A DNA stretch of 34,797 nucleotides, taken from positions 1-34,797 of the forward strand of contig CAJPON010000010.1 of the NCBI GenBank assembly GCA_905372275.1. The letters run 5' to 3'. How positions within the stretch are numbered: position 1 is the stretch's first letter; each line of letters begins with the position of its first letter. Positions 21,394-28,382 of this stretch are shown in pieces. The stretch is from Candidatus Saccharimonadota bacterium. GTDB lineage: Bacteria; Patescibacteriota; Saccharimonadia; Saccharimonadales; Saccharimonadaceae. The notes beneath the pieces were generated by a model that was not told where the DNA came from, searched no databases, and was given only the letters and a program-made list of their open reading frames with translations. Made by a program: the position numbers and the translations under genes.

Positions 21394-23367
21394 ATGCTTA
21401 TCCTCGCTGTTATAGCTGGATTGTTTGCTTGGTCTATTGGTAGTGGAAAGGGACCAGACAGCCCTTTGTGCGTGTCTATGCTACCAGGCTCGTTAGCCGC
21501 GATTGCTTTCGTAATTACTTTGGTATCATATTTTGCTGTTAAGCGAAACTTTTACAAATCGCTGCTAATTAATTATATCTTGTTGACTGCAACGGGCTGG
21601 CTGCTAGTTTTTGCCTCCAGCAATCAAGGAGCGCCACATTTGGCGCTATTTGCAGTAATCGTCGCTGTCGGACCATTACTTGGAACTTATGGTCTCTTGA
21701 CAGCTGTCATCGCCGCTGCAGCCGCGGTGGCGGAGCGTTTTATTATTGAGCAGGCACCCTTGGGATCATTAGCAGCATTGGCTATGATGCTATTTACACC
21801 CTTACTAGCTGCAAGTTTACTGTGGCTGCGCCGACACCAATCTGTTGGCGCTAGTGAACCAATCTGCGAGAGTTTAGCTACCGTGGCTGGCCCTCAAGCT
21901 TCTGACATTGTTATCAGCGCTATCGGCGACGGGGTAGTAGCCGTCGATGCGAAGGGTATCATCACCTTGATCAATCCAGCAGCCCAGCAGCTAGTTGGCT
22001 GGGGTAATCAAGACGCCATCGGCTTGTCGTACAAATCAGTCATCAGGCTGATGGACCAGGACAATAACACTATCAAAGATAACGATAACGGCGATATTAT
22101 TGCTCGCGTCCTCAACACCAATAACCCGCTCAAGACTGACGACTTCAAAATCAAGACCCAATCTGACAAAAATTTTATGGCTAGCATTTCAGTTAAGCCA
22201 ATCAGCAACAAGCATAACGACGGCGCAGTGATCGTCTTTCGCGATATCACCGCCGAGCGCAGCGACGAGCGCCAGCGCGCTGAGTTCATCAGCACCGCCA
22301 GTCACGAGATGCGTACACCAGTTGCTAGCATTGAGGGTTACCTCGGCCTAGCACTTAACCCGCAAACCGCCACCATCGACACGCGCGCTCGCGGTTATAT
22401 TACCAAAGCGCATCAATCAGCCGAGCACTTGGGCCGACTTTTTCAAGATTTGCTTGATATTAGTAAAGCTGACGACCATCGCCTCAGCAACAACCCAAAA
22501 ATCGTTAATGTCATCGACTTCATCAAAGATATCGCCGACGGATTAACACCGAAGGCCGAAGAAAAAGGCTTAAGTGTCAATTTCGTACCATCGACTAGCG
22601 ATGTTTCTAGCAAGGAGGTCCAGAACCGCCGAATCAACCCGATTTTATATGCTAATGTTGATAACGATCACCTCCGCGAAATCGTCCAAAACTTGATTGA
22701 AAATGCTATCAAGTACACACCGTCGGGCAGTATTACCGTTGACGTAACTAGCAACGAGGACCAAGTAACTATTAGCGTTGCCGACACTGGCATCGGCATC
22801 CCGCCAGAGGACGTTGGCCATCTCTTCCAGAAGTTCTACCGCGTCGATAACAGCGACACCCGCCAGATAGGCGGTACTGGGCTGGGCTTATACTTGTGCC
22901 GGCGACTAGCCGAGACTATCGGCGGACGATTGTGGGTTGAAAGCGAATATCAGCACGGCAGTACATTTTTCTTGGCTATTCCACGAGTTGATCATGTTGC
23001 TGCCACTTTTCTAAATGATAACAGCGAAACCGAAAATAACGCCAGCATTGACAAATTGTCGGCCGAAGATATGCTAGCTAGCAATGCGCCAGAAATTCTA
23101 GCGGTTGCGCCAGCGGCTGCCGAGTTTGAGCAAACGCCGCTTGACGCACCAACACCAACAGCTCCGACTCAGACATTCACCGACACCAGCTTACTCAACT
23201 ATTCGCCGCCGCCAGCACCCAAACCAGACGATTTGAACCAAAACGCGGCCAGTACAACCAAGCAATTTACCAACACGCCGCTTAGCGATATTGAAGCTGC
23301 GCCAGATAAATACGCTGAACAATTGCGCAACGAAATCAGATTAAACGTCCCGCCGCGGCGAAATTAA
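21394..23367 (+). CDS. Sensor histidine kinase with PAS domain and disordered tail, 657 aa
   Basis: About five membrane segments fill residues 1-147. A PAS domain follows (about 168-285), then HisKA with the phosphorylated His304 in STASHEMRTP, and HATPase with N-box NLIENAIKY (N437), DTGIGIP (464-470) and GGTGLGLY (493-500). Residues 530-657 are Pro/Ala/Thr-rich and probably disordered, unusual for a histidine kinase. ATG 21394 is the first canonical start, but the frame stays open upstream and would add about 18 residues, including NYIDRFWHHRASEAI, if a non-standard start were used. The response regulator follows 50 bases later. Confidence 0.92.
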   Translation: MLILAVIAGLFAWSIGSGKGPDSPLCVSMLPGSLAAIAFVITLVSYFAVKRNFYKSLLINYILLTATGWLLVFASSNQGAPHLALFAVIVAVGPLLGTYGLLTAVIAAAAAVAERFIIEQAPLGSLAALAMMLFTPLLAASLLWLRRHQSVGASEPICESLATVAGPQASDIVISAIGDGVVAVDAKGIITLINPAAQQLVGWGNQDAIGLSYKSVIRLMDQDNNTIKDNDNGDIIARVLNTNNPLKTDDFKIKTQSDKNFMASISVKPISNKHNDGAVIVFRDITAERSDERQRAEFISTASHEMRTPVASIEGYLGLALNPQTATIDTRARGYITKAHQSAEHLGRLFQDLLDISKADDHRLSNNPKIVNVIDFIKDIADGLTPKAEEKGLSVNFVPSTSDVSSKEVQNRRINPILYANVDNDHLREIVQNLIENAIKYTPSGSITVDVTSNEDQVTISVADTGIGIPPEDVGHLFQKFYRVDNSDTRQIGGTGLGLYLCRRLAETIGGRLWVESEYQHGSTFFLAIPRVDHVAATFLNDNSETENNASIDKLSAEDMLASNAPEILAVAPAAAEFEQTPLDAPTPTAPTQTFTDTSLLNYSPPPAPKPDDLNQNAASTTKQFTNTPLSDIEAAPDKYAEQLRNEIRLNVPPRRN

Positions 23368-23417
23368 AACTATAGGGTATAGCATTTTTAAACCATAACC
23401 GTTAAAATAGGGGTAAG

Positions 23418-24959
23418 ATGACAAAAATATTACTAGTAGAAGACGACAAAAGCCTCAGCGAGATTTATAGTGTACGGCTGCGCGCCGAGGGCTACGACAT
23501 ATTATCTGCCAGCGACGGCGAACAAGCCTTGGCGCTTGCCATCAAAGAAGTACCCGACCTAATAATTAGCGACGTTATGATGCCGAATATCAGCGGCTTC
23601 GACATGCTGGATATCCTACGCAGCACCACCGAGACACGCGGTATTCACGTTATCATGATGACCGCTCTGTCAAGCGATGAGCAACGCCAACGCGGCATGG
23701 CGCTCGGTGCCGACCGCTATCTAGTCAAATCGCAAGTCGGTATCGAAGATGTCGTTCGCACCGTTCACGAAGTTCTCGGCGACGCCTCAGTACCAGCCGA
23801 CACGCCAGCGCCTCTTGTCAACGAGCCAAAACGAGCTACTATTGAACCTGGTCCTAGCGCTAGAGCAACGGAGCCAGTGCCAGCTAACAATTCTCCAGAA
23901 AAAGCTGAAAGCGATAACATTAAAGCGAATGAACTAAATCCAAACCCCGAAGCTCCAGGGGGCCCAGCTTCTAGCTCTAATCCAGCAGCCAGCTCGACCG
24001 CTCCAACACCAGCTAACCCAGCGCCGACCGATACGGCGACAGCCACCGTTACAACGATGCCTGCCAGCACTACCGCAGCGGCAACTCCAACCGCCCCTCA
24101 ACCAGCACAGCCAGAACCAGCAGCTATTCCCGCGGTTCCATCGGCACAGCAGCCAAATCCGCTAGTTGCCGCACCGCGCGAAACTCCAGCAGCTAGCGCG
24201 CCTGCCGCCGTCACTAATATCCCAGTTACTACTCCGGTTAATCCAGTGCTCAGCCAAGCTGCACCCGCAGCTACTTTGCCGCCGCCAGCTAGCGCAGCAA
24301 CTGCACCGAGAACTAGCACTTTGCCGCAACCAATCGCGCCGTTTTCAACTAACCGGCCAGGTTCGTCAGGCCGAGTGATCCAGCCAATCACCCCAACCGA
24401 TCAAGAACCAATTGATTACACTGCTCGCATGAGCGAGGAGCTAGCTACTTATCAAAACCTTAACACTATCCCGGCGCCACAGGCAAATCCTACGAATGTA
24501 TTCCCTCAGGCAGCGCCAGCAGCAACCCCTGCGGCCGCGCCAACTCCAGCGTCAGCTGCACCCGAGCCAGCCTATATAGCAACAAACCCAGCGCCATCAG
24601 TAGCGCCGGCTTCACCGTCTGCCAGCACTACTGCAACGACAACTCCAACCGCCCCTCAACCAGCACAGCCAGAACCAGCAATCACTCCTACTGCACCAGC
24701 GTCGACTATACCTCACATAATGCCAGGCCCAGCCGCAGTTGCTACGCCAATCAGTAACATGGCCGCATCAGCAGGGGGTGCTTTGAATAATCCTTCCGCG
24801 CAGCCTGCGCTTAATGCCACACCGCCAGCTGCACCAGCTATACCAGAACCAAACACTAGCGCACCAGAGCCAGCTGCACCATCAGCAGCACCAGCCTCTT
24901 CCGATGAAGCCGGGTTAAAGTTTGAAGAAACCGCAATTTCCTCAAGCCAGCCAAAATAA
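23418..24959 (+). CDS. Receiver-domain protein with 390-residue Pro/Ala-rich tail, 513 aa
   Basis: Residues 1-120 are a complete receiver domain: acidic pair ED in LLVEDD, phosphorylated Asp52 in IISDVMMP, Thr82 in MMTALSS and Lys104 in YLVKSQ. No DNA-binding or enzymatic output domain follows. The rest (about 125-513) is almost entirely Pro, Ala, Thr, Ser and Gln with a short more ordered island near residues 295-345 (STNRPGSSGRVIQPITP and following). A 62-bp segment is duplicated in the tail. Its partner is presumably the kinase just upstream, whose own tail has similar composition. AGGGG precedes the ATG. The output mechanism is unknown. Confidence 0.9.
   Translation: MTKILLVEDDKSLSEIYSVRLRAEGYDILSASDGEQALALAIKEVPDLIISDVMMPNISGFDMLDILRSTTETRGIHVIMMTALSSDEQRQRGMALGADRYLVKSQVGIEDVVRTVHEVLGDASVPADTPAPLVNEPKRATIEPGPSARATEPVPANNSPEKAESDNIKANELNPNPEAPGGPASSSNPAASSTAPTPANPAPTDTATATVTTMPASTTAAATPTAPQPAQPEPAAIPAVPSAQQPNPLVAAPRETPAASAPAAVTNIPVTTPVNPVLSQAAPAATLPPPASAATAPRTSTLPQPIAPFSTNRPGSSGRVIQPITPTDQEPIDYTARMSEELATYQNLNTIPAPQANPTNVFPQAAPAATPAAAPTPASAAPEPAYIATNPAPSVAPASPSASTTATTTPTAPQPAQPEPAITPTAPASTIPHIMPGPAAVATPISNMAASAGGALNNPSAQPALNATPPAAPAIPEPNTSAPEPAAPSAAPASSDEAGLKFEETAISSSQPK
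24061..24122 (+). repeat. 62-bp internal duplication, copy 1
   Basis: This segment matches 24619-24680 at 59 of 62 positions by direct comparison. Both copies encode the same reading of TPTAPQPAQPEPA in the Pro/Ala tail of the receiver protein. Confidence 0.85.
24619..24680 (+). repeat. 62-bp internal duplication, copy 2
   Basis: Second copy, 558 bp downstream of the first and in the same frame. The last 41 bases are identical to copy 1, so the duplication or a gene-conversion event is recent. Confidence 0.85.
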
Positions 24960-24966
24960 TCGTCTT

Positions 24967-25677
24967 ATGGTAAGCCAAAAATCAGCTAGTGGCACCGAAA
25001 CGATTCGCCTCAATAAATTCTTAGCACTCCAACTCGGTATCTCGCGGCGCGAAGCCGACAATCTCATCTCGACAGACACCGTCACTATCAATGGTAAGCC
25101 AGCGACGCTTGGCACCCGTCTATCACCAACCGACACCGTCAAAGTTGCTGGCCGCGATATCAGCTCTCATGCTATCAAAAAAGCCTACATCGCTTTCAAC
25201 AAACCAGTCGGTTACGTCTGCTCGCTACGTCAGCAGGGCCACGCGCCGACAATTTATTCACTATTGCCGCGCGATTTATATCACCTCAAGCCAGTCGGCC
25301 GCCTCGACAAGGATAGCTCTGGCTTGATTCTGCTGACCAACGACGGCGATTTTGCTCACCGCATGACCCACCCGAGTTTTCGCAAGACTAAAATATATAA
25401 AGCCCGCCTCGACCGGCCGCTTGAGCCGCTGCACCAGCAGATGATTAGCGATTTTGGCGTCAACCTCGAGGACGGCCGCAGCCAGCTGGCTCTAGAGCGC
25501 CTCGACGATAGCCGCCTCAACTGGCAAGTCATCATGAGCGAAGGCCGTAACCGCCAAATCCGCCGCACCTTTGCCGCGCTCGGTTACACCGTCGTGCGAC
25601 TGCACCGCGTACAATTCGGCAATTATTCGCTTGGCAGCATGAAGCGAGGGGAGTGGCAGAGTATTTCCGCTAGTTAA
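24967..25677 (+). CDS. RsuA/RluB-family pseudouridine synthase, 236 aa
   Basis: An N-terminal S4 RNA-binding domain (RLNKFLALQLGISRREADNLI, about 14-60) is followed by the catalytic domain with GRLDKDSSGLILLTNDG (Asp114) and the C-terminal SEGRNRQIRRTFAALGYTVVRLHR typical of this family. The enzyme isomerises uridine in rRNA; 23S (RluB-like) or 16S (RsuA-like) cannot be told apart here. ATG 24967 is used rather than the in-frame TTG 24922 inside the previous gene. It starts seven bases after the receiver gene and may be co-transcribed. Confidence 0.92.
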   Translation: MVSQKSASGTETIRLNKFLALQLGISRREADNLISTDTVTINGKPATLGTRLSPTDTVKVAGRDISSHAIKKAYIAFNKPVGYVCSLRQQGHAPTIYSLLPRDLYHLKPVGRLDKDSSGLILLTNDGDFAHRMTHPSFRKTKIYKARLDRPLEPLHQQMISDFGVNLEDGRSQLALERLDDSRLNWQVIMSEGRNRQIRRTFAALGYTVVRLHRVQFGNYSLGSMKRGEWQSISAS

Positions 25678-25714
25678 TCTCAAATTAAGTTGTCTTACTA
25701 TACCTATCTTGGAT

Positions 25715-25720
25715 TATAAT
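25715..25720 (+). promoter_or_regulatory. -10 box (TATAAT), leaderless start of the small membrane gene
   Basis: A perfect TATAAT ends seven bases before ATG 25728; no Shine-Dalgarno is present. Confidence 0.65.
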
Positions 25721-25727
25721 AAATACT

Positions 25728-26126
25728 ATGTGTATGCCAAATCCCGACCCAACCCCTCATTACCAACTAAGCAACCACGCCAACGACTCAATATCTTGGT
25801 TGTTCAACCCGCTGCACAAGCGCACATTATGTTTTGACGAGAATAGTAGTTTTTACTCTGTAGCCAGCGCGCCGAGAACAATCTCGTTTGGACCGCACGC
25901 TGAATACGGCATTGATGTCTGCGCCCTTGGTCTTGAGATAATAATTATCGCAGCCTGTTTCATTGGCTGGCGAAATTTGCGGCGTTCAAGACGTAAAAAT
26001 AATGATAAATCCTCCGCGTCGTGGAAGGCTTTCGCCGAATGGATATTTCTAGTAGCGGGCGGACTATTCTTGACGGCAGTATTACTATCGACACTGCATA
26101 ACGCCATTTCAATCGGCATATTATAA
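25728..26126 (+). CDS. Small membrane protein, 132 aa, unknown
   Basis: I do not recognise the family. Residues 1-60 are hydrophilic with several aromatics and His, then come a membrane segment at about 62-80 (IDVCALGLEIIIIAACFIGW), a basic cytoplasmic loop (RNLRRSRRKNNDK), and a second membrane segment at about 107-130. The leaderless promoter supports the start. It lies alone between the pseudouridine synthase and der. Confidence 0.7.
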   Translation: MCMPNPDPTPHYQLSNHANDSISWLFNPLHKRTLCFDENSSFYSVASAPRTISFGPHAEYGIDVCALGLEIIIIAACFIGWRNLRRSRRKNNDKSSASWKAFAEWIFLVAGGLFLTAVLLSTLHNAISIGIL

Positions 26127-26167
26127 ATTCTGCTATACCGCTAGCGCTCGCCAAATCAACTCACCTC

Positions 26168-26176
26168 TGTTATAAT
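26168..26176 (+). promoter_or_regulatory. Extended -10 (TGtTATAAT) of der
   Basis: TG 26168-26169 and TATAAT 26171-26176 lie ten bases before ATG 26187, with no Shine-Dalgarno. Confidence 0.65.
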
Positions 26177-26186
26177 TAAGTTAATT

Positions 26187-27590
26187 ATGGCAACCAAACT
26201 TCCTACCGTCGCTATTATCGGCCGCGCCAATGCTGGTAAAAGTTCGCTATTCAACCGCATCATGCGTTCGCAGCAAGCCATTGTCGCCCGCGAAGCTGGC
26301 ACTACTCGCGACAATGTCATCGGTAAAGCGTCATATCAAGGCCGTGAATTTTGGCTAGTTGACACCGCCGGCCTCAAGCCCGCCGAGGACGAATTCGAAG
26401 CCAGCATCCAAGACCAAATCACCGAGGCTGCCGAAGCCGCCGACGTCATTCTCGTGGTCGTCGACAGTACCAAATATCCCAGCGACGAAGACCGCCGTGT
26501 CGCCAAAACCGCCCTAAAGAGCCGCAAACCAGTCATTCTCATTACTAACAAAATCGATCTGAAAGGCAACCTACCTGATAGCGAATTCTTGCGCCTCGGC
26601 ATCAAGTCGATCATTCGCACCTCCGCCGAACATAACTCTGGTATCACCGACGTCCTTAGCGAAATCTGCCAACACATCCCCGCTAAAAAGCAAGCCGAAC
26701 CCAGCGAAACTCTCAAAATCGCCCTTATCGGCCGGCCAAACGTCGGCAAGTCTAGTCTGTTTAATACGCTAGCCGGCAAGCAGCAAGCCATCGTTGCCAG
26801 CCGCGCCGGCACCACCCGCGACGTCAACCGCGTCCGTCTGCAATACCACGGGCAAGCGATCGAACTACTCGACACCGCTGGTATCCGCCGCCAAGGCAAG
26901 CAAGAGATCGGCATCGAGAAGTTCAGCGTCCTGCGCACCCTCGCCGCTATCGAAGAGGCTGATATTTGCTTTTTGCTAATGGATGTCAATGAGTTAAGTA
27001 CCGCCCTAGATCAAAAGCTAGCTGGCATTATCACCGAAGCAGGCAAGGGGCTAGCCATCGTCGTTAGCAAATGGGACATCGCTCTCGGCAAAGATGCCTA
27101 CACCCGTGACGCGCTGGCATCAAAGATTTCAGCACAATTCGACTTTACGCCGTGGGCGCCGTTAATTTTCACTAGCTCGGTCACCGGCCAGAATGTTGCT
27201 AAATTATTCGATTTAGCCCTCAGTATCAATGCGCACCGCCAGCAAAAAACTACTACTCGTAAGCTTAACGATCTCCTGCAGCAATCAATTCAAAAGCATC
27301 CGCCAGCTGGCCTGAAAAACACCCACCCGAAGCTACGCTACATCGTACAAACCGATACCAATCCGCCGTGGTTTGTCATTTACGGCAGCAATTTGAAGTT
27401 CGTCCATTGGAGCTACAAGCGTTATCTAGAGCGCCAAATTCGCGATGTTTTCGATTACACTGGTACGCCGATCAAACTATCTTTCCGCGACGAGAAGCAG
27501 CTCAAAGCCAACCGCGAACGCGTCGCCCGCGGCCTGGCGCCCGTCACCAAAGCCTACAAACAAGCCAAAAACGCCGAAAAACAGCTATAA
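26187..27590 (+). CDS. der: Ribosome-associated double GTPase Der (EngA), 467 aa
   Basis: There are two GTPase domains in tandem, the Der hallmark. The first has GRANAGKSS, DTAGLKP and TNKID; the second has GRPNVGKSS, DTAGIRR and SKWD (usually NKWD). A C-terminal KH-like domain follows (about 350-440: RYIVQTDTNPPWFVIYGSN). Der is needed for 50S subunit assembly. The basic tail is typical. The length is close to the usual 440-490. It has its own leaderless promoter. Confidence 0.97.
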   Translation: MATKLPTVAIIGRANAGKSSLFNRIMRSQQAIVAREAGTTRDNVIGKASYQGREFWLVDTAGLKPAEDEFEASIQDQITEAAEAADVILVVVDSTKYPSDEDRRVAKTALKSRKPVILITNKIDLKGNLPDSEFLRLGIKSIIRTSAEHNSGITDVLSEICQHIPAKKQAEPSETLKIALIGRPNVGKSSLFNTLAGKQQAIVASRAGTTRDVNRVRLQYHGQAIELLDTAGIRRQGKQEIGIEKFSVLRTLAAIEEADICFLLMDVNELSTALDQKLAGIITEAGKGLAIVVSKWDIALGKDAYTRDALASKISAQFDFTPWAPLIFTSSVTGQNVAKLFDLALSINAHRQQKTTTRKLNDLLQQSIQKHPPAGLKNTHPKLRYIVQTDTNPPWFVIYGSNLKFVHWSYKRYLERQIRDVFDYTGTPIKLSFRDEKQLKANRERVARGLAPVTKAYKQAKNAEKQL

Positions 27591-27613
27591 AACCACATTT
27601 TTGACAAAAACCC

Positions 27614-27642
27614 TTGACGCTTTGTTCCATTAGTGATATATA
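27614..27642 (+). promoter_or_regulatory. Promoter (TTGACG-N17-TATATA) of the phage-like gene
   Basis: TTGACG (27614-27619) is 17 bp from TATATA (27637-27642), set in an AT run and followed by AGCTTTTG. The same order occurs ahead of the orphan gene 1152-1610. Four more TTGACA/TTGACG hexamers lie within 27601-27698. Confidence 0.65.
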
Positions 27643-27713
27643 TATATTAGCTTTTGTTGACAGATGTTTGACGTTTTGTCCAAAAGTGTATTTTGACAAG
27701 CAGTTGAGAATAG

Positions 27714-27839
27714 AGCAAGGTGAGATTTTATGGCGTTATTTTAGCGGAGGCAAAATAGTGTCGTGAAACCTCATCTTGCTTACACGCCATCCGGGCGTCG
27801 AGCAGTGTTTTTATAAAACACGGACATTCCGTCCGGGTG
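27714..27839 (+). promoter_or_regulatory. Structured 5' leader of the phage-like gene
   Basis: The leader is about 200 nt, long for this genome. AGCAAGGTGAG (27714-27724) pairs with CTCATCTTGCT (27770-27780), 11 bp with one G-U. It encloses TATTTT/AAAATA (27737-27742 and 27752-27757), whose loop carries GGAGG. Then follow ACGCC/GGCGT, GTGTTT/AAACAC and CGGAC/GTCCG hairpins one after another up to the ribosome-binding site. This could be a regulatory RNA element or a mobile-element leader; no known riboswitch class is recognised. Confidence 0.5.
27763..27816 (+). CDS. Possible 17-residue upstream ORF
   Basis: GTG 27763 opens MKPHLAYTPSGRRAVFL and ends at TAA 27814-27816. GGAGG lies 12 bases upstream in a hairpin loop. 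Translation of it would melt the leader stems. The support is weak: only position and ribosome-binding site. Confidence 0.25.
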   Translation: MKPHLAYTPSGRRAVFL

Positions 27840-27855
27840 AGGAGAGAGACTCGTC

Positions 27856-28254
27856 ATGAGCCACAGTTACAAGGAGACGTCAGAACTGGGGAAGGGCTTC
27901 GTGCTCTTCCTCATCATTGTCCTTATCGGCATTTTTGGGCTTCGCGCCTGTGCCACTTCGGTGGCGCAGTCTACCACCTACGCAGAGGTTGTCACAATCT
28001 GCGGGAAAGAGCCCGTGCAGACAGAGCACGGTCATGAGTACCGTGTGTATACCAGTGGCGATACCTATGTCGTCGAAGACTACTATGGCGCAGGAGGCGT
28101 CCGCACGAATAGTGCAGACGTCTACGGCCGCATCCAGGTAGGAAAGACCTACCTGGTTCGATCCTTCGGGATACGATCCTCTACATTCTCTGTTTTCCGA
28201 AACATTGAGACGGTCACAGACACTACACAGAAGCCCACCGGCACCTGCGGCTGA
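27856..28254 (+). CDS. Small phage/prophage-like membrane protein, 132 aa
   Basis: One membrane segment at about 15-32 (FVLFLIIVLIGIFGLRAC) is followed by an extracytoplasmic domain: ICGKEPVQTEHGHEYRVYT, then NSADVYGRIQVGKTYLVRSF and SVFRNIETV. From memory, the order EYRVYT...NSxDxYGxIxxGKTY...G-R...S-F-NI is shared by small uncharacterised phage and prophage membrane or lipoproteins; no function is known. ATG 27856 has GAGGAGAGAG upstream. Codon use differs from neighbours (many GTC, CTC, TCC). The gene is isolated between der and a convergent GTPase gene and carries its own promoter, leader and a hammerhead ribozyme in the 3' region, suggesting a mobile origin. Confidence 0.75.
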   Translation: MSHSYKETSELGKGFVLFLIIVLIGIFGLRACATSVAQSTTYAEVVTICGKEPVQTEHGHEYRVYTSGDTYVVEDYYGAGGVRTNSADVYGRIQVGKTYLVRSFGIRSSTFSVFRNIETVTDTTQKPTGTCG

Positions 28255-28269
28255 ATCGCGACTGGCAAG

Positions 28270-28289
28270 CCGCCGAGAATCCTTGGCGG
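28270..28289 (+). terminator. 3' hairpin after the phage-like gene
   Basis: CCGCCGAG (28270-28277) pairs with CTTGGCGG (28282-28289), one G-U, around an AATC loop, 15 bases after the stop codon. There is no T run, so it more likely protects an RNA 3' end than terminates alone. The hammerhead cleavage site lies 44 bases further on. Confidence 0.55.
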
Positions 28290-28324
28290 TCCTCTCTCCG
28301 CCGCCTATTATTCTCCTGCTTGTC

Positions 28325-28381
28325 AGTTCGCTCCATAGATGCGTGTCTATGCTGATGAGTCGGAAACGACGAAAGCGAACT
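28325..28381 (+). ncRNA. Type III hammerhead self-cleaving ribozyme
   Basis: Every part of the hammerhead core is present. Stem III: AGTTCGCT (28325-28332) with AGCGAACT (28374-28381), 8 bp, closing the motif. Cleavage-site nucleotide C28333 follows U28332. Stem I: CATAGA (28334-28339) with TCTATG (28346-28351), 6 bp, loop TGCGTG. Core CTGATGA at 28352-28358. Stem II: GTCG (28359-28362) with CGAC (28367-28370), loop GAAA. Core GAAA at 28371-28374, whose last A pairs with U28332. The predicted cut is between C28333 and C28334. It lies 70 bases after the stop of the phage-like gene, and its 3' end is next to the end of a convergent gene. Confidence 0.93.
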
Positions 28382-28382
28382 T

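Noticed and set aside
22286..22292. Reverse-strand CTGATGA inside the histidine kinase gene (also one at 8033-8039)
   Set aside because: No GAAA after a stem follows in either case; ordinary coding or leader sequence.
23765..24391. Gly/Ala-rich open frames antisense to the Pro/Ala tail of the receiver protein
   Set aside because: They are simply the complement of Pro/Ala codons; no start signals.
26336..26989. 217-codon open frame antisense to der
   Set aside because: It is fully inside a clear Der coding region and shows the Ser/Arg-rich composition of a shadow frame.
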